This document shows, in pieces, positions 1-8,729 of a stretch of 49,775 nt of DNA. This DNA comes from an uncultured Taibaiella sp. (GTDB taxonomy: Bacteria; Bacteroidota; Bacteroidia; Chitinophagales; Chitinophagaceae): positions 1 through 49,775 of the forward strand of contig CALMWT010000101.1 in NCBI GenBank assembly GCA_937870855.1. The letters are read 5' to 3'. A program made the translations under genes and the position numbers. The notes under the pieces were generated by a model. That model had not been told where the DNA came from, did not search any database, and saw only the letters and a program-made list of their open reading frames with translations. Position 1 is the stretch's first letter; the number at the start of each line of letters is the position of its first letter.

Positions 1-178
1 TGCAGGATTAAAAGATTAGTAGGATTATTCCCTGTTCCTTTTCTCTGTGCCCCCCGTGTGAAACTGTCTGAACCGGAATGTCTGAACTGGGATTTGCAGG
101 ATTAAAAGATTAGTAGGATTATTCCCTGTTCCTCCTTTTCTCTGTGCCCCCCGTGTGAAACTGTCTGAACTGGGATTT
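1..178. repeat. two tandem copies of a ~90-bp intergenic repeat
   Basis: Copy 1 (1-94) and copy 2 (95-about 178) share the string beginning TGCAGGATTAAAAGATTAG and a second block ending in GTGTGAAACTGTCTGAAC; copy 2 has a few extra bases (CTCC at 131-134) and lacks a short stretch near the end of copy 1. No ORF is convincing here. Such 'GGATTAAAAGATT' strings are, from memory, common dispersed intergenic sequence in Bacteroidota. Confidence 0.8.
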
Positions 179-308
179 TTAGAATTAAAGAATTACCTGA
201 ATTAACTTCGCGGCTTTGCGCCTTCGTGGGAAATAATGCCTTCATGGGAAATAAAAATCATTGCGATCTTTGCATTCGTTGCGCCCGCCGCCAGAAAAAA
301 ATAAAAAC
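179..308. other. gene-free leader with short word repeats
   Basis: No gene is visible. It contains a near-exact 17-bp direct repeat, GCCTTCGTGGGAAATAA (about 219-235) and GCCTTCATGGGAAATAA (238-254). GATCTTTG (265-272) is one base from the Bacteroidota -7 element TAnnTTTG and could serve the FKBP gene, but I see no good -33 element. Confidence 0.45.
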
Positions 309-743
309 ATGAGCTTACAAGACAAACTCAAAAACTTTTTGAACAACAAATCATCAAATACATTGGAAGAAGGAAAAAAATTTCTCGAAGAAAATGGAAA
401 ACGTCCTGAAGTAACCACAACCGCTTCAGGTTTGCAGTACGAAATATTGCAAGAAGGTAATGGACAAAAACCTTCAGGAGCTACGAGCCGTGTTACTGTT
501 CATTATGAAGGAACATTGATTAACGGTAACGTGTTTGATAGTTCTTACAAAAGAAATCAACCCGCAACATTTGGATTAAACCAAGTCATCAGCGGATGGA
601 CAGAAGGTGTGCAACTAATGTCGCAAGGATCGAAATATCGTTTTTTCATTCCGTCCGAACTTGGCTATGGAACAAGAGGCGCAGGTTCTATTCCACCGAA
701 TAGCACTTTAATATTTGACGTGGAATTGTTGCAGACGAATTAA
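309..743 (+). CDS. FKBP-type peptidyl-prolyl cis-trans isomerase
   Basis: Catalyses cis-trans isomerisation of Xaa-Pro bonds. The 144-residue product has a short charged N-terminal region resembling the tail of FkpA/FklB-type domains (EEGKKFLEENG), then one complete FKBP domain: VTVHYEG, the FDSS strand, VISGWTEG and the GYGTRGAG loop are the usual active-site elements. There is no signal peptide, so a cytoplasmic protein is expected. The frame is open from 261, but ATG 309 gives a typical MSLQDKLK start and excludes repeat-derived residues. It converges on alaS across a hairpin region. Family call is firm; the exact subfamily is not. Confidence 0.9.
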   Translation: MSLQDKLKNFLNNKSSNTLEEGKKFLEENGKRPEVTTTASGLQYEILQEGNGQKPSGATSRVTVHYEGTLINGNVFDSSYKRNQPATFGLNQVISGWTEGVQLMSQGSKYRFFIPSELGYGTRGAGSIPPNSTLIFDVELLQTN

Positions 744-746
744 AAA

Positions 747-839
747 TGTAACCCAATTTTGGCGTTTTTTGGGTTATGTCCTGAAAACATAACCCAATTT
801 TCGCAGTTTTTGGGTTATGTCGAAGCAACATAATCCAAA
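747..839. terminator. twin hairpins between convergent genes
   Basis: Two tandem copies of a hairpin-forming unit lie between the FKBP and alaS stops: arms 750-756/769-775, and arms 787-797/810-820 (perfect 11-bp stem ACATAACCCAA with a 12-nt loop). A decayed third left arm is at 827-837. T-runs lie inside the loops. Position and symmetry suggest a bidirectional terminator, though the T-tract after each stem is weak. Confidence 0.5.
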
Positions 840-847
840 TCTGAGTC

Positions 848-3580
848 TTACAGAAGATCCCTGACCGCGTCAATAACCTGCTTCAGATTTCCTGCTTCTT
901 GTCCGCCTGCAGTTGCTAAAGTTTTTTGTCCGCCGCCGCCGCCTTTTATTAATGGTGCAATCTGTTCTTTGATAATCTTGTTCGCATCCAATCCTTTTGC
1001 AGCTACAACTTTTTCATCAATACCTACCGCTACAAATGGCTTTCCACCAATATTTGCACAAAGCACAATTACATGATCGTTCACATGATGCTTGATATCA
1101 GCACACAATTTTTTCAAAGCATCCGGTGAGCCGACTTCAACTATATCGCCAACGAACGCAACATCACCAATGATCTCATCTTTTTTCAACACTTCGTTTC
1201 TTATCGCTACAAGCTGACGCGCTTCCAGCATGTCCACATGCTTTTCAAGCTGTGCTTTTTCTTCCTGAAGTTTTTCAATTGCTTTGAGTGCATCTTTAGG
1301 ATTTTTTAGCGCTTCGCGAATTTGTTGCAGCGATTGTAAATGCGCATTAATAAAATCTTCCGCAGCCTTTCCACTCACCGCTTCAATGCGACGAATGCCT
1401 GCGGCAACTGCCGCTTCATGTTTAATCTTGAACAATCCAAGCTGACCTGTAGCGCCAACATGCGTACCACCGCAAAGCTCTATTGAATATTGCGGGTCAA
1501 TAATTACTACACGAACACGGTCTCCATATTTCTCCCCAAACAAAGCCATCGCTCCCATTTCCACCGCTTCATCCTTACTCATTTCACGAATCACTACTTC
1601 TACATTCTCACGAATCTTTTCATTCACTAGTGCTTCAATTTTCGCAAGCTCTTCATCGGTAACTTTTGAAAAGTGAGAGAAGTCGAAACGAAGGTGTTCT
1701 TCATTTACCAGGGAGCCTTTTTGTGCAACATGCGTTCCGAGTACATTGCGCAATGCAGCGTGAAGTAAGTGCGTGGCGCTGTGATGTACCGCTGTATGCA
1801 CCCGTTTTGCTACATCCACTTTTGCAAGCAAAGGTGCAGCGGGATCGTTGGGTAGCACCTCTGCAAAATGGATAATGAGATCATTTTCTTTTTTGGTATC
1901 AGTGATCTGAATACTTTCTGTAGAGAAAATCAATTCACCTGTATCGCCCACCTGTCCGCCGCTTTCTGCATAAAATGGCGTTACATCAAGAACCAACTGA
2001 AAACACTCTTTGCCTTTACTTTTTACACGACGATATTTAAGAACAGATGCCTGCGCTTCGAGACTATCATAACCAACAAAGCGATTAGTGCCTTCCTGCA
2101 AAACCACCCAATCATCTGTATCAAGAGCGGTTGCAGCGCGAGAGCGGTCTTTTTGTTTTTGAAGTTCTCTTTCAAATCCTTCAGTATCAACATTCCATCC
2201 GCGCTCTCTTGCAATTAGCGTAGTTAAATCTATTGGGAAACCATAGGTGTCGTTCAATTCAAAAGCAACTTCGCCTGAAATAACAGCTTTCTCTTTATAA
2301 GCTTCGGCATATGCGATGGCAGCATCGGCAAAGCTGAATTGTAATGAAGGAATTTTTATCTTTCTAGAAGGACTTTTCGATTTCGCCAGCGCATCAAATT
2401 TATCTTTTACTAGTTGTTGTTGAATGTCATCGAAACGTTTCAATCCTTTATCCAATGTTCTCAAAAACGCCTCCTCTTCTTCCTTCACCACTCTACTTAC
2501 AAAATCACTTTGCTTTTGCAATTCAGGAAACACATTTTCGAACTGCTTTGCTAATACAGGCATCAACTGATGCAACAATGGCTGTTTATACTCTAAGTAA
2601 GAATAATAGTAACGAACCGCACGACGAAGAATTCTCCTTATCACATAGCCTGCACCTGTGTTAGAAGGCAATTGTCCATCTGCAATTGTAAAACCAATAG
2701 CACGAATATGGTCAGCGATCACACGGAAGGCAACATCCTTTTTGCTATCTCCACCCTCGTAGTTTTTACTGGTAATCTGTTCAGTTGTGGCGATCGTGCC
2801 GGAAAATAAGTCTGTATCGTAATTGCTCGTTTTCCATTGCAGCACACGCACCAATCTTTCCAGCCCCATACCTGTGTCCACATGTGTTGACGGTAGCGGT
2901 TGCAGGCTTCCATCTTTCAGCCGATTGAATTGCATAAACACGTTGTTCCATATCTCTATCACCTGCGGATGATCGGCATTTACCAAAGCCTTTCCATCCA
3001 CACTATTTCTTTCTTCCTCGCTTCTGCAATCCACATGTATCTCCGAGCATGGACCACAAGGGCCTGTATCGCCCATTTCCCAAAAATTATCTTTCTTATT
3101 TCCTAAAAGAATTCTGTCTTCTGCAATCCATTTTTTCCAAAAGTTGTAAGCCTCTTCATCTTTCGGAAGGTTCTCTTTCGCATCGCCTTCAAACACGGTA
3201 ACGTATAGTTGGTCTTTCGGAATTTTATACACTTCCGTCAGTAACTCCCAACTCCATGCAATTGCCTCTTCTTTAAAGTAATCTCCAAAGCTCCAGTTGC
3301 CGAGCATCTCAAACATGGTGTGGTGATAGGTATCAACACCCACTTCTTCCAGGTCGTTATGCTTTCCGCTTACACGCAAACATTTTTGTGTATCGGCAAC
3401 ACGAGTATGTTCTGCTTTTTTATCGCCAAGAAAATAATCTTTGAACTGATTCATGCCCGCATTAGTAAAAAGCAAGGTAGGATCATTCTTCACCACGATA
3501 GGCGCAGAGGGCACAATGTGGTGTCCTTTACTTTTGAAAAAATCTAAAAACTGCTGGCGTATCTCGTTTGCGGTAAGCAT
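848..3580 (-). CDS. alaS: alanyl-tRNA synthetase
   Basis: Charges tRNA-Ala and edits mischarged Ser/Gly. The 910-residue protein has the class II aminoacylation core (HHTMFEMLGNW at about 86-96, CSEIHVDC, the DTGMGLER motif 3 region), then an editing domain with HSATH near residue 600 and CGGTH (Cys703), a coiled linker, and a C-Ala/DHHA1 domain with the Gly-rich GGGGGQK stretch. The length is normal to slightly long. The frame extends to 3604, but ATG 3580 gives the standard MLTANEIRQQF start, and a -7 element lies just upstream at 3602-3609. It converges with the FKBP gene. Confidence 0.97.
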   Translation of the reverse strand: MLTANEIRQQFLDFFKSKGHHIVPSAPIVVKNDPTLLFTNAGMNQFKDYFLGDKKAEHTRVADTQKCLRVSGKHNDLEEVGVDTYHHTMFEMLGNWSFGDYFKEEAIAWSWELLTEVYKIPKDQLYVTVFEGDAKENLPKDEEAYNFWKKWIAEDRILLGNKKDNFWEMGDTGPCGPCSEIHVDCRSEEERNSVDGKALVNADHPQVIEIWNNVFMQFNRLKDGSLQPLPSTHVDTGMGLERLVRVLQWKTSNYDTDLFSGTIATTEQITSKNYEGGDSKKDVAFRVIADHIRAIGFTIADGQLPSNTGAGYVIRRILRRAVRYYYSYLEYKQPLLHQLMPVLAKQFENVFPELQKQSDFVSRVVKEEEEAFLRTLDKGLKRFDDIQQQLVKDKFDALAKSKSPSRKIKIPSLQFSFADAAIAYAEAYKEKAVISGEVAFELNDTYGFPIDLTTLIARERGWNVDTEGFERELQKQKDRSRAATALDTDDWVVLQEGTNRFVGYDSLEAQASVLKYRRVKSKGKECFQLVLDVTPFYAESGGQVGDTGELIFSTESIQITDTKKENDLIIHFAEVLPNDPAAPLLAKVDVAKRVHTAVHHSATHLLHAALRNVLGTHVAQKGSLVNEEHLRFDFSHFSKVTDEELAKIEALVNEKIRENVEVVIREMSKDEAVEMGAMALFGEKYGDRVRVVIIDPQYSIELCGGTHVGATGQLGLFKIKHEAAVAAGIRRIEAVSGKAAEDFINAHLQSLQQIREALKNPKDALKAIEKLQEEKAQLEKHVDMLEARQLVAIRNEVLKKDEIIGDVAFVGDIVEVGSPDALKKLCADIKHHVNDHVIVLCANIGGKPFVAVGIDEKVVAAKGLDANKIIKEQIAPLIKGGGGGQKTLATAGGQEAGNLKQVIDAVRDLL

Positions 3581-3601
3581 GTAGTTTGAAAATATGAGGT
3601 G

Positions 3602-3609
3602 CAAAGATA
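3602..3609 (-). promoter_or_regulatory. putative -7 element for alaS
   Basis: On the minus strand this reads TATCTTTG, an exact TAnnTTTG. It would place a transcription start about 15 nt before the alaS ATG. No TTG -33 element is seen at the right distance. Confidence 0.4.
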
Positions 3610-3657
3610 ATTAGCGGGTAGCACGAAAAGCTGACTGAAAATTTTTGGTTTCTTTTG

Positions 3658-4455
3658 TTACCGTGCTTTTAAAAAACTTGTAAAAGCATGTCTTAGTTTT
3701 TCATGGCCTATCAGATCCACTTTGATACTTCCAACCAGAATAGGACTATCCACACGCACAGGTACATGGTTGTTATCGTCACTTACCCAAACCGTCATTT
3801 TTTCCCCGCCTTTAAATATGGTTCCTTCTATAAGCAGCGGTCGGATTTTAATGGCGTTGAAAGTGCCGTATCGAGTAGTAATCCTTTCTTTTCCGAGGTA
3901 TCTGATGTATAGCTGGTAAACATTATCATCGAGAAACATGGTGAAAGGAATTTTAGCGCCAGGTTGGTATTTGTTGTAATCAATATTGCGTGCATAATAA
4001 ATGCTGGACAAAACATCCTGAATACATTTGGGAACATTGAAAACGCCATTTGTAGATACTGCCCGGTGACTATTTTGATCAAACTGCACGCTGTTATAAA
4101 TCTGAAAACCGCCTTCGTTTACGTTGCGCACAAATTTTAACGGCAGCATCGTTTCTACATCAATATAACTTTCGTATTTGTCGCGCACTTTATAAATCCA
4201 ATCGTATGATTTATAGGTTTTTCCATCGCCCACTACATGATACACTTTCCGTCCGTTCAACGTAGCAAGTCTGGTTGTAAACACCGCTTCACCCGCGCCC
4301 ACCCATATTCTTCCCATGTTGTAATACACTTTAAATGCCAGCTTCTCACCTTCCTGAAACGAAATGTTTTTCAACCCACAAAACTCATTTTGCGCGGTAG
4401 CTGTAAGCGAGAAAATTAACGCGACTACAAAAAAGAAACTCTTCACAATATGCAT
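3658..4455 (-). CDS. DUF3108 domain-containing exported protein
   Basis: 265 residues. The first ~21 form a signal peptide (MHIVKSFFFVVALIFSL, cleavage likely after TATAQ). The remainder matches my memory of Bacteroidota DUF3108 proteins: FQEGEKLAFKVYYNMG, repeated beta-strand segments, a mid-region GTFNAIKIRP and a WVSDDNNHVPVRVD stretch. Predicted periplasmic or outer-membrane-facing; the function of the family is unknown to me. It starts 17 bp after the stop of the flippase-like gene on the same strand, so the two probably share a transcript. The alaS promoter lies just downstream. Confidence 0.75.
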   Translation of the reverse strand: MHIVKSFFFVVALIFSLTATAQNEFCGLKNISFQEGEKLAFKVYYNMGRIWVGAGEAVFTTRLATLNGRKVYHVVGDGKTYKSYDWIYKVRDKYESYIDVETMLPLKFVRNVNEGGFQIYNSVQFDQNSHRAVSTNGVFNVPKCIQDVLSSIYYARNIDYNKYQPGAKIPFTMFLDDNVYQLYIRYLGKERITTRYGTFNAIKIRPLLIEGTIFKGGEKMTVWVSDDNNHVPVRVDSPILVGSIKVDLIGHEKLRHAFTSFLKAR

Positions 4456-4472
4456 ATTACACCAAAAAGAAA

Positions 4473-5417
4473 CTACTTCAGTAGCCTGACACGCAATAAA
4501 AGAATACTGCCAATGAGTGCCGGAAGAATGAGATTAATGCACCACAAACCAACGGTAGCTGTGAGTATGCCGATTGTATTTTGTGTATAGGGTTGAAAAA
4601 GAAATAAACTTACCTGTCCGCGTACACCCAGTTCTGCGAATGCAAATGAAGGAATAACGGCAATTGACCAGAAGTAAATTGAAGCAATTAAAAAACCTTC
4701 TGTATTAAGAAGCGGAATGCCCATCCATTTGAACAACATCAGGTATTGAATGGTGAAAATGGTGAATCGCAGCATGGATAAACCAAGGATTTCAAGTTGT
4801 TCTTGCGTTGTGAACTTTCGCATCAACATACCGTAAGTCTGAAACCTTCTCAGCCATTTCCATCGTTCAAAATTCCCAATCCATTTTTCAAAATGAAAAA
4901 ACAAAACCAGTAGAAAAAAGATGGAGAACAGGCAAAGGAAAAGGAGGATTTTTTGCCAGTAACCCGGAAATGCAATATTGTAGTAAATGAGTCCGGCAAG
5001 TCCATAAATAAACAAAGTGATGAACTGCGCAAACGCCCCCAGAATAGACACACTAATCAGGCGCGTTGTGTTTTTTCTTTTCAGAAAAAGAATTCTTCCG
5101 GGATATTCACCTATGCGGTTGGGCGTAAGAAAAGAAAGAGCAATACCTGCCAGATAACTTTTCCATGCCTGCAAAGTTGTGATGGATTGAGTAGTAGCTG
5201 CAAGTCTTTTCCACTTGAAAACTTCAACACTGAGATTCAAGGGCATGAGCAGCAAACCAACTATTAAATAACCGGTATCTCCACGCCACCATTCAGTGCC
5301 ATCAAGCTTTGCTAATTGCGCTTGTACTTGTAGCCAAAGACTGTAGAACAGTACCGCTGAGATAACGAGGCCGATCAAGGAGTTTAGCCATATTTTGGTA
5401 CTTTTGTTCAAATTCAT
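4473..5417 (-). CDS. flippase-like multi-pass membrane protein (UPF0104/LPG_synthase_TM family)
   Basis: 314 residues with about eight hydrophobic segments. It has the family pattern of a conserved early region (LSVEVFKWKRLA, SFLTPNRIGEYPGR) and a C-terminal SFAFAELGVRGQ segment. Relatives include the membrane half of MprF and AglD-like proteins, implicated in lipid-linked substrate transfer or flipping; no substrate can be read here. ATG 5417 (MNLNKSTKIW) is preferred: the 40 upstream codons would lie antisense to ruvC. The start codons of this gene and ruvC are 3 bp apart and divergent. Confidence 0.75.
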   Translation of the reverse strand: MNLNKSTKIWLNSLIGLVISAVLFYSLWLQVQAQLAKLDGTEWWRGDTGYLIVGLLLMPLNLSVEVFKWKRLAATTQSITTLQAWKSYLAGIALSFLTPNRIGEYPGRILFLKRKNTTRLISVSILGAFAQFITLFIYGLAGLIYYNIAFPGYWQKILLFLCLFSIFFLLVLFFHFEKWIGNFERWKWLRRFQTYGMLMRKFTTQEQLEILGLSMLRFTIFTIQYLMLFKWMGIPLLNTEGFLIASIYFWSIAVIPSFAFAELGVRGQVSLFLFQPYTQNTIGILTATVGLWCINLILPALIGSILLLRVRLLK

Positions 5418-5420
5418 TTC

Positions 5421-6005
5421 TTGCAAGGCAGCCCTCAAATTATCCTCGGAATTGACCCGGGCACACTCGTGATGGGATACGGACTTATCAGCATTTACAA
5501 AAGTAATATTTCGCTTGTGGAAATGGGGGTTTTGCAATTAGCCAAAAAACAAGATCACGCAGAAAGGTTGGAAATGATCTTCAGAAAAACAGAGACGCTC
5601 ATTAAAACCCATGCTCCGATTTCGGTGGCAATAGAAGCTCCTTTTTTCGGGAAAAATGTACAAAGTATGTTGAAGCTTGGAAGGGCGCAGGGCGTGGCAA
5701 TTGCTGCTGCTATGATGAATGGTTTGCCTGCTGTGGAATATGCACCCAGAAAGGTGAAACAATCAATAACGGGAAAGGGAAATGCTACCAAAGAACTGGT
5801 GTGGCAAATGCTGCAACACACACTAAAGTTTGAAGAAGACCCTCGCTTTATGGATGCTACAGATGCGGTTGCTGTTGCGCTCTGTCATCATTATCAAAGC
5901 AAACTGCCAACACCGAAAGAAAAAGGACCAACAAGAATTTCTACTGCAAGAAAAAGAAATAGCTGGGAAACATTTATTGCCTCTAATCCCGACCGCTTGC
6001 GATAA
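5421..6005 (+). CDS. ruvC: Holliday junction endodeoxyribonuclease RuvC
   Basis: Resolves Holliday junctions with RuvAB. The 194-residue protein starts at TTG (5421), giving MQGSPQ then IILGIDPGT; an upstream ATT is the only other in-frame option. The acidic catalytic set is present: Asp12 (GIDPGT), Glu72 (IEAPFF), Asp145 and Asp148 (FMDATDAVAVALCH). The C-terminus carries about 30 extra basic residues beyond the E. coli protein, as often in Bacteroidota. Its upstream region lies inside the divergent flippase-like gene. Its stop directly abuts the stop of the convergent lipoprotein gene (0 bp between). Confidence 0.95.
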   Translation: MQGSPQIILGIDPGTLVMGYGLISIYKSNISLVEMGVLQLAKKQDHAERLEMIFRKTETLIKTHAPISVAIEAPFFGKNVQSMLKLGRAQGVAIAAAMMNGLPAVEYAPRKVKQSITGKGNATKELVWQMLQHTLKFEEDPRFMDATDAVAVALCHHYQSKLPTPKEKGPTRISTARKRNSWETFIASNPDRLR

Positions 6006-6668
6006 TTAGTTTATTTCCTTGACTTTGATTTTTATATCGTGCGGTGCAGGTTCATCTCCCCCAAAATATGGATAGAGTTTATACCCTTTTGCCACCACTT
6101 CCTGAGATGCCCGAAGCATAGTATCGCTCTTGCCATTTAAGGTAAAAATGTACTTCCCGGGCAAAACATCGAGCCGACAATCTATTTCCGTATTCAAAGG
6201 AACCGTTCCCAATTCTTTGTACATTCTCACGGTACTCACGTAGCAATATGCGTGAATGTGCATTTCACCGTTCATCCAATTCCAACCGAAACGTGCGCTG
6301 TTTGTTTGATGAAATGTATTGCTATCTGCAAACCCGTAAAGCTTATTAATGTCCGCCTGATTGTTGGGATCAACAGTTGCATAAATGCAGGAGCTATCAA
6401 AGAGTGCTTTAAACTTCAGAGAGGTTAGCGCGGCGGTGGGATAACTATTATTGTCGCAGAAATTATTGCCTGCCCTAATGAGATAAGTAATGAACGTATC
6501 GGTATTACCGCCTTGCTGAAAAAAATTTTGTTCAAGTGTACCGGCAATTTGTTTCAGGTCTTTTTCTGTAGGATTTTTGGGTGGATCTTTCGGAGAAGAG
6601 TTCTCTGATTTTTTACATCCAAGTATTGCGCAAAAGCAAAAAGCGAGAAGAAATATTGGCTTAAACAT
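6006..6668 (-). CDS. hypothetical lipoprotein
   Basis: 220 residues. The N-terminus MFKPIFLLAFCFCAILGCKK is a lipoprotein signal with lipobox ILGC, followed by a Ser/Pro/Lys linker (ENSSPKDPPKNPTEKD). The mature part is about 190 residues, mixed beta-type, with HIHAYCYVSTV and a YIFTLNGKSD strand; I do not recognise the family. It is probably anchored in the outer membrane or periplasm. It is convergent with ruvC and has a 195-bp divergent region before the response regulator. Confidence 0.7.
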   Translation of the reverse strand: MFKPIFLLAFCFCAILGCKKSENSSPKDPPKNPTEKDLKQIAGTLEQNFFQQGGNTDTFITYLIRAGNNFCDNNSYPTAALTSLKFKALFDSSCIYATVDPNNQADINKLYGFADSNTFHQTNSARFGWNWMNGEMHIHAYCYVSTVRMYKELGTVPLNTEIDCRLDVLPGKYIFTLNGKSDTMLRASQEVVAKGYKLYPYFGGDEPAPHDIKIKVKEIN

Positions 6669-6762
6669 AAAGAAGAAATAAAACCTTGCGGTACGAACTA
6701 AAAATACGAAAGCCTTGACGACGATAAGCTGTTTTCTTATAACTATTTTTTGTCGTAAGCTA

Positions 6763-6793
6763 TTGTGTGGTAAGCGGGAAGTAGCTATCTTTC
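6763..6793 (+). promoter_or_regulatory. putative promoter of the response-regulator gene
   Basis: TTG (6763-6765), 20 bp, then TATCTTTC (6786-6793), one base from the TAnnTTTG -7 element. It lies 70 bp upstream of the ATG. Confidence 0.4.
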
Positions 6794-6863
6794 GGTCAAT
6801 TATTCCCCGTTTTTCTCAATGTTTTAACTTAATCTTTCACGCATAGTAACGGGGAGTAACAAA

Positions 6864-7574
6864 ATGTTGTATATGGCAGATAAAGCGAAAATTCTTTTAA
6901 TAGAGGATGACCCAACATTGGGCTTTGTGGTAAAAGATAGTTTGCAGGAGAGTGGGTATGATGTAATTCATTGCCCTGATGGAGAGACCGGTTTTCAGCA
7001 GTTTATGAAGCATAATTTCGACATGATTTTGCTGGATGTGATGCTTCCCAAAAAAGATGGAATATCGGTGGCTACACAAATTCGTAAGAAGAATGAAAGC
7101 ATTCCTATCCTTATGCTCACATCCAAAACTATGGATGCCGACAAGATTGCTGGTTTCCGGAGTGGCGCTGATGACTACATCACCAAGCCATTCAACATGC
7201 AGGAATTGTTATTGCGCATTGAGGTGTTTATAAAACGTACCAAAAAGAAGGAGGATAATACGCCGGGAGGATTTAAGATTGGCGGATTGAACTTCAACTA
7301 CGACGATCTGATTTTATATAACGACAGCGAGAAGCATCAACTTACACAACGCGAAGCCGACCTGTTCCGTTACCTCTGCATGAATGCAAACAAAGTGTTG
7401 AAACGAGACGATATTCTTTTGAATGTTTGGGGCAAAGAAGATTATTTTCTGGGTAGAAGTATGGATGTGTTTATCACTAAGATTAGAAAGTATATAAAAA
7501 GCCAACCAGATGTAGATCTCCAAACCATTCATGGAATTGGCTTCAAATTCAATTGCGATCCGCAGCCTTTGTAG
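6864..7574 (+). CDS. OmpR/PhoB-family response regulator
   Basis: 236 residues. The receiver domain (about 8-125) has the acidic pair in LIEDDP (Asp15-Asp16), phosphoacceptor Asp58 (MILLDVMLPKKDG), the conserved Thr in MLTSKT and Lys in YITKPF. A winged-helix Trans_reg_C domain follows (about 138-232; LTQREADLFRYLC, RSMDVFITKIRKYI, IHGIGFKF). ATG 6864 is preferred because GGGGAG (6851-6856) sits 7 nt before it; a second in-frame ATG is at 6873. No histidine kinase is present in the window, so the partner must be elsewhere. It ends in a strong terminator. Confidence 0.9.
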   Translation: MLYMADKAKILLIEDDPTLGFVVKDSLQESGYDVIHCPDGETGFQQFMKHNFDMILLDVMLPKKDGISVATQIRKKNESIPILMLTSKTMDADKIAGFRSGADDYITKPFNMQELLLRIEVFIKRTKKKEDNTPGGFKIGGLNFNYDDLILYNDSEKHQLTQREADLFRYLCMNANKVLKRDDILLNVWGKEDYFLGRSMDVFITKIRKYIKSQPDVDLQTIHGIGFKFNCDPQPL

Positions 7575-7579
7575 TTGAT

Positions 7580-7622
7580 AAAAAAAACCGTCTCACAAGA
7601 AATAATGAGACGGTTTTTTTTT
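7580..7622. terminator. bidirectional rho-independent terminator
   Basis: A stem of ACCGTCTCA (7587-7595) and TGAGACGGT (7606-7614) is flanked by an A-run (7580-7587) and a T-run (7614-7622), so it can serve both the response regulator and the convergent PorP/SprF gene. Confidence 0.9.
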
Positions 7623-7637
7623 GATAGCTGTGCCTTT

Positions 7638-8702
7638 TTATTCAAAAGTAGGAAGCAACATAGATTCAAAACGAGGGCATTTATTTTTGTCTTGCGCCCA
7701 CGGTCCTTTTGTAAGAACCCCACGGGAGAAAATAGAAATTTCCATTCCGCCCATGCCCTGACTTGCTGTCCTCAAGGAAGATGTATTTATATCGTAAGAA
7801 ACGGTGAAAGAATAATTCTTATAATCAAGCTTCACGGTTGGAATCCACGCATCGTTCACACGATAAAACACACCGCCATAAATAGTAAATAGTGTTCTTG
7901 ATATTGCATCCACATTTTTCCAACTTGCCAATACGCCACCAATTATTTCCTGATAAGCTCCTTGTTTCGAATAATTCATGTGCATTGTAACAGCGTATTG
8001 ATTATCCACGAGATATTGCACACCAAGATTTCCATTCCATTTCGTGCTAAGTCTTAAGAAAGATTGATCTGCGCTAAAGGCTGCTTTTGGTTTATTAAGG
8101 TGATAGGCGGCCACACCTACATAGTAGTTAATATTGTTGTACTCGCCAGCCGAGCTATTAAAACTTACGCCCGCACCCAGGTCTATATAAGTGTTCTTGG
8201 TGTTGGTAATATTTTCGTTAGATCCATTACCTGGATTATAACCGCCACCCACATATTGAGATGAAAACGTCATCTTGCTCGGATCAATGGAACGCTGTAT
8301 GTATCCTGCCGTAAAACCTACTGATAAGTAAGACTGATGTTTGTCTTCGAGCGCTTTATTGTAATTCACCGCAGGGTAAATCTGCATACTGTTGAAGTTG
8401 ATGCTACCTGCTTTGTCATAAGAGGCGGTTAGCCCAAAGCTGAAATTATCTCCGGTTTCATTTACTGTTATTCTGCTTTCTACAGAAGCAAGCACGGTTT
8501 GGAAAGGAACAGAAATATTGCTCCACTGTCTGCGATAATTGACCCCGGCTTTATAATCGCCACTGAAAATTCCGGTTAACGCAGGATTTCGAAGAATGGC
8601 ATTTTCATAAAATTGGGAGAAGTGTATGTCTTGCGCTTTTAGCTGTTCACAAGCCAAACTCACTATGCACGAGGCAACCACCAGCTTTAAAGTCTTTGTC
8701 AT
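7638..8702 (-). CDS. PorP/SprF family type IX secretion-associated membrane protein
   Basis: 354 residues: a signal peptide (MTKTLKLVVASCIVSLACEQLKA, then QDIHFSQF) and an outer-membrane beta-barrel-like body. Hallmarks are QDIHFSQFYENAILRNPALTG, the YRRQW strand and a long series of amphipathic strands. In Flavobacterium, SprF is needed for secretion of the type B-sorted adhesin SprB. Here it follows, by 27 bp and on the same strand, a giant protein with a type B sorting domain, so the two form an exporter/cargo pair by inference. The transcript ends at the terminator at 7580-7622. Confidence 0.9.
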   Translation of the reverse strand: MTKTLKLVVASCIVSLACEQLKAQDIHFSQFYENAILRNPALTGIFSGDYKAGVNYRRQWSNISVPFQTVLASVESRITVNETGDNFSFGLTASYDKAGSINFNSMQIYPAVNYNKALEDKHQSYLSVGFTAGYIQRSIDPSKMTFSSQYVGGGYNPGNGSNENITNTKNTYIDLGAGVSFNSSAGEYNNINYYVGVAAYHLNKPKAAFSADQSFLRLSTKWNGNLGVQYLVDNQYAVTMHMNYSKQGAYQEIIGGVLASWKNVDAISRTLFTIYGGVFYRVNDAWIPTVKLDYKNYSFTVSYDINTSSLRTASQGMGGMEISIFSRGVLTKGPWAQDKNKCPRFESMLLPTFE

Positions 8703-8729
8703 AAATACTACTTTATCTTTTCAAAAAAA

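Noticed and set aside
688..873. 61-codon minus-strand ORF across the FKBP/alaS junction
   Set aside because: Translation of the twin hairpin repeat; no gene-like features.
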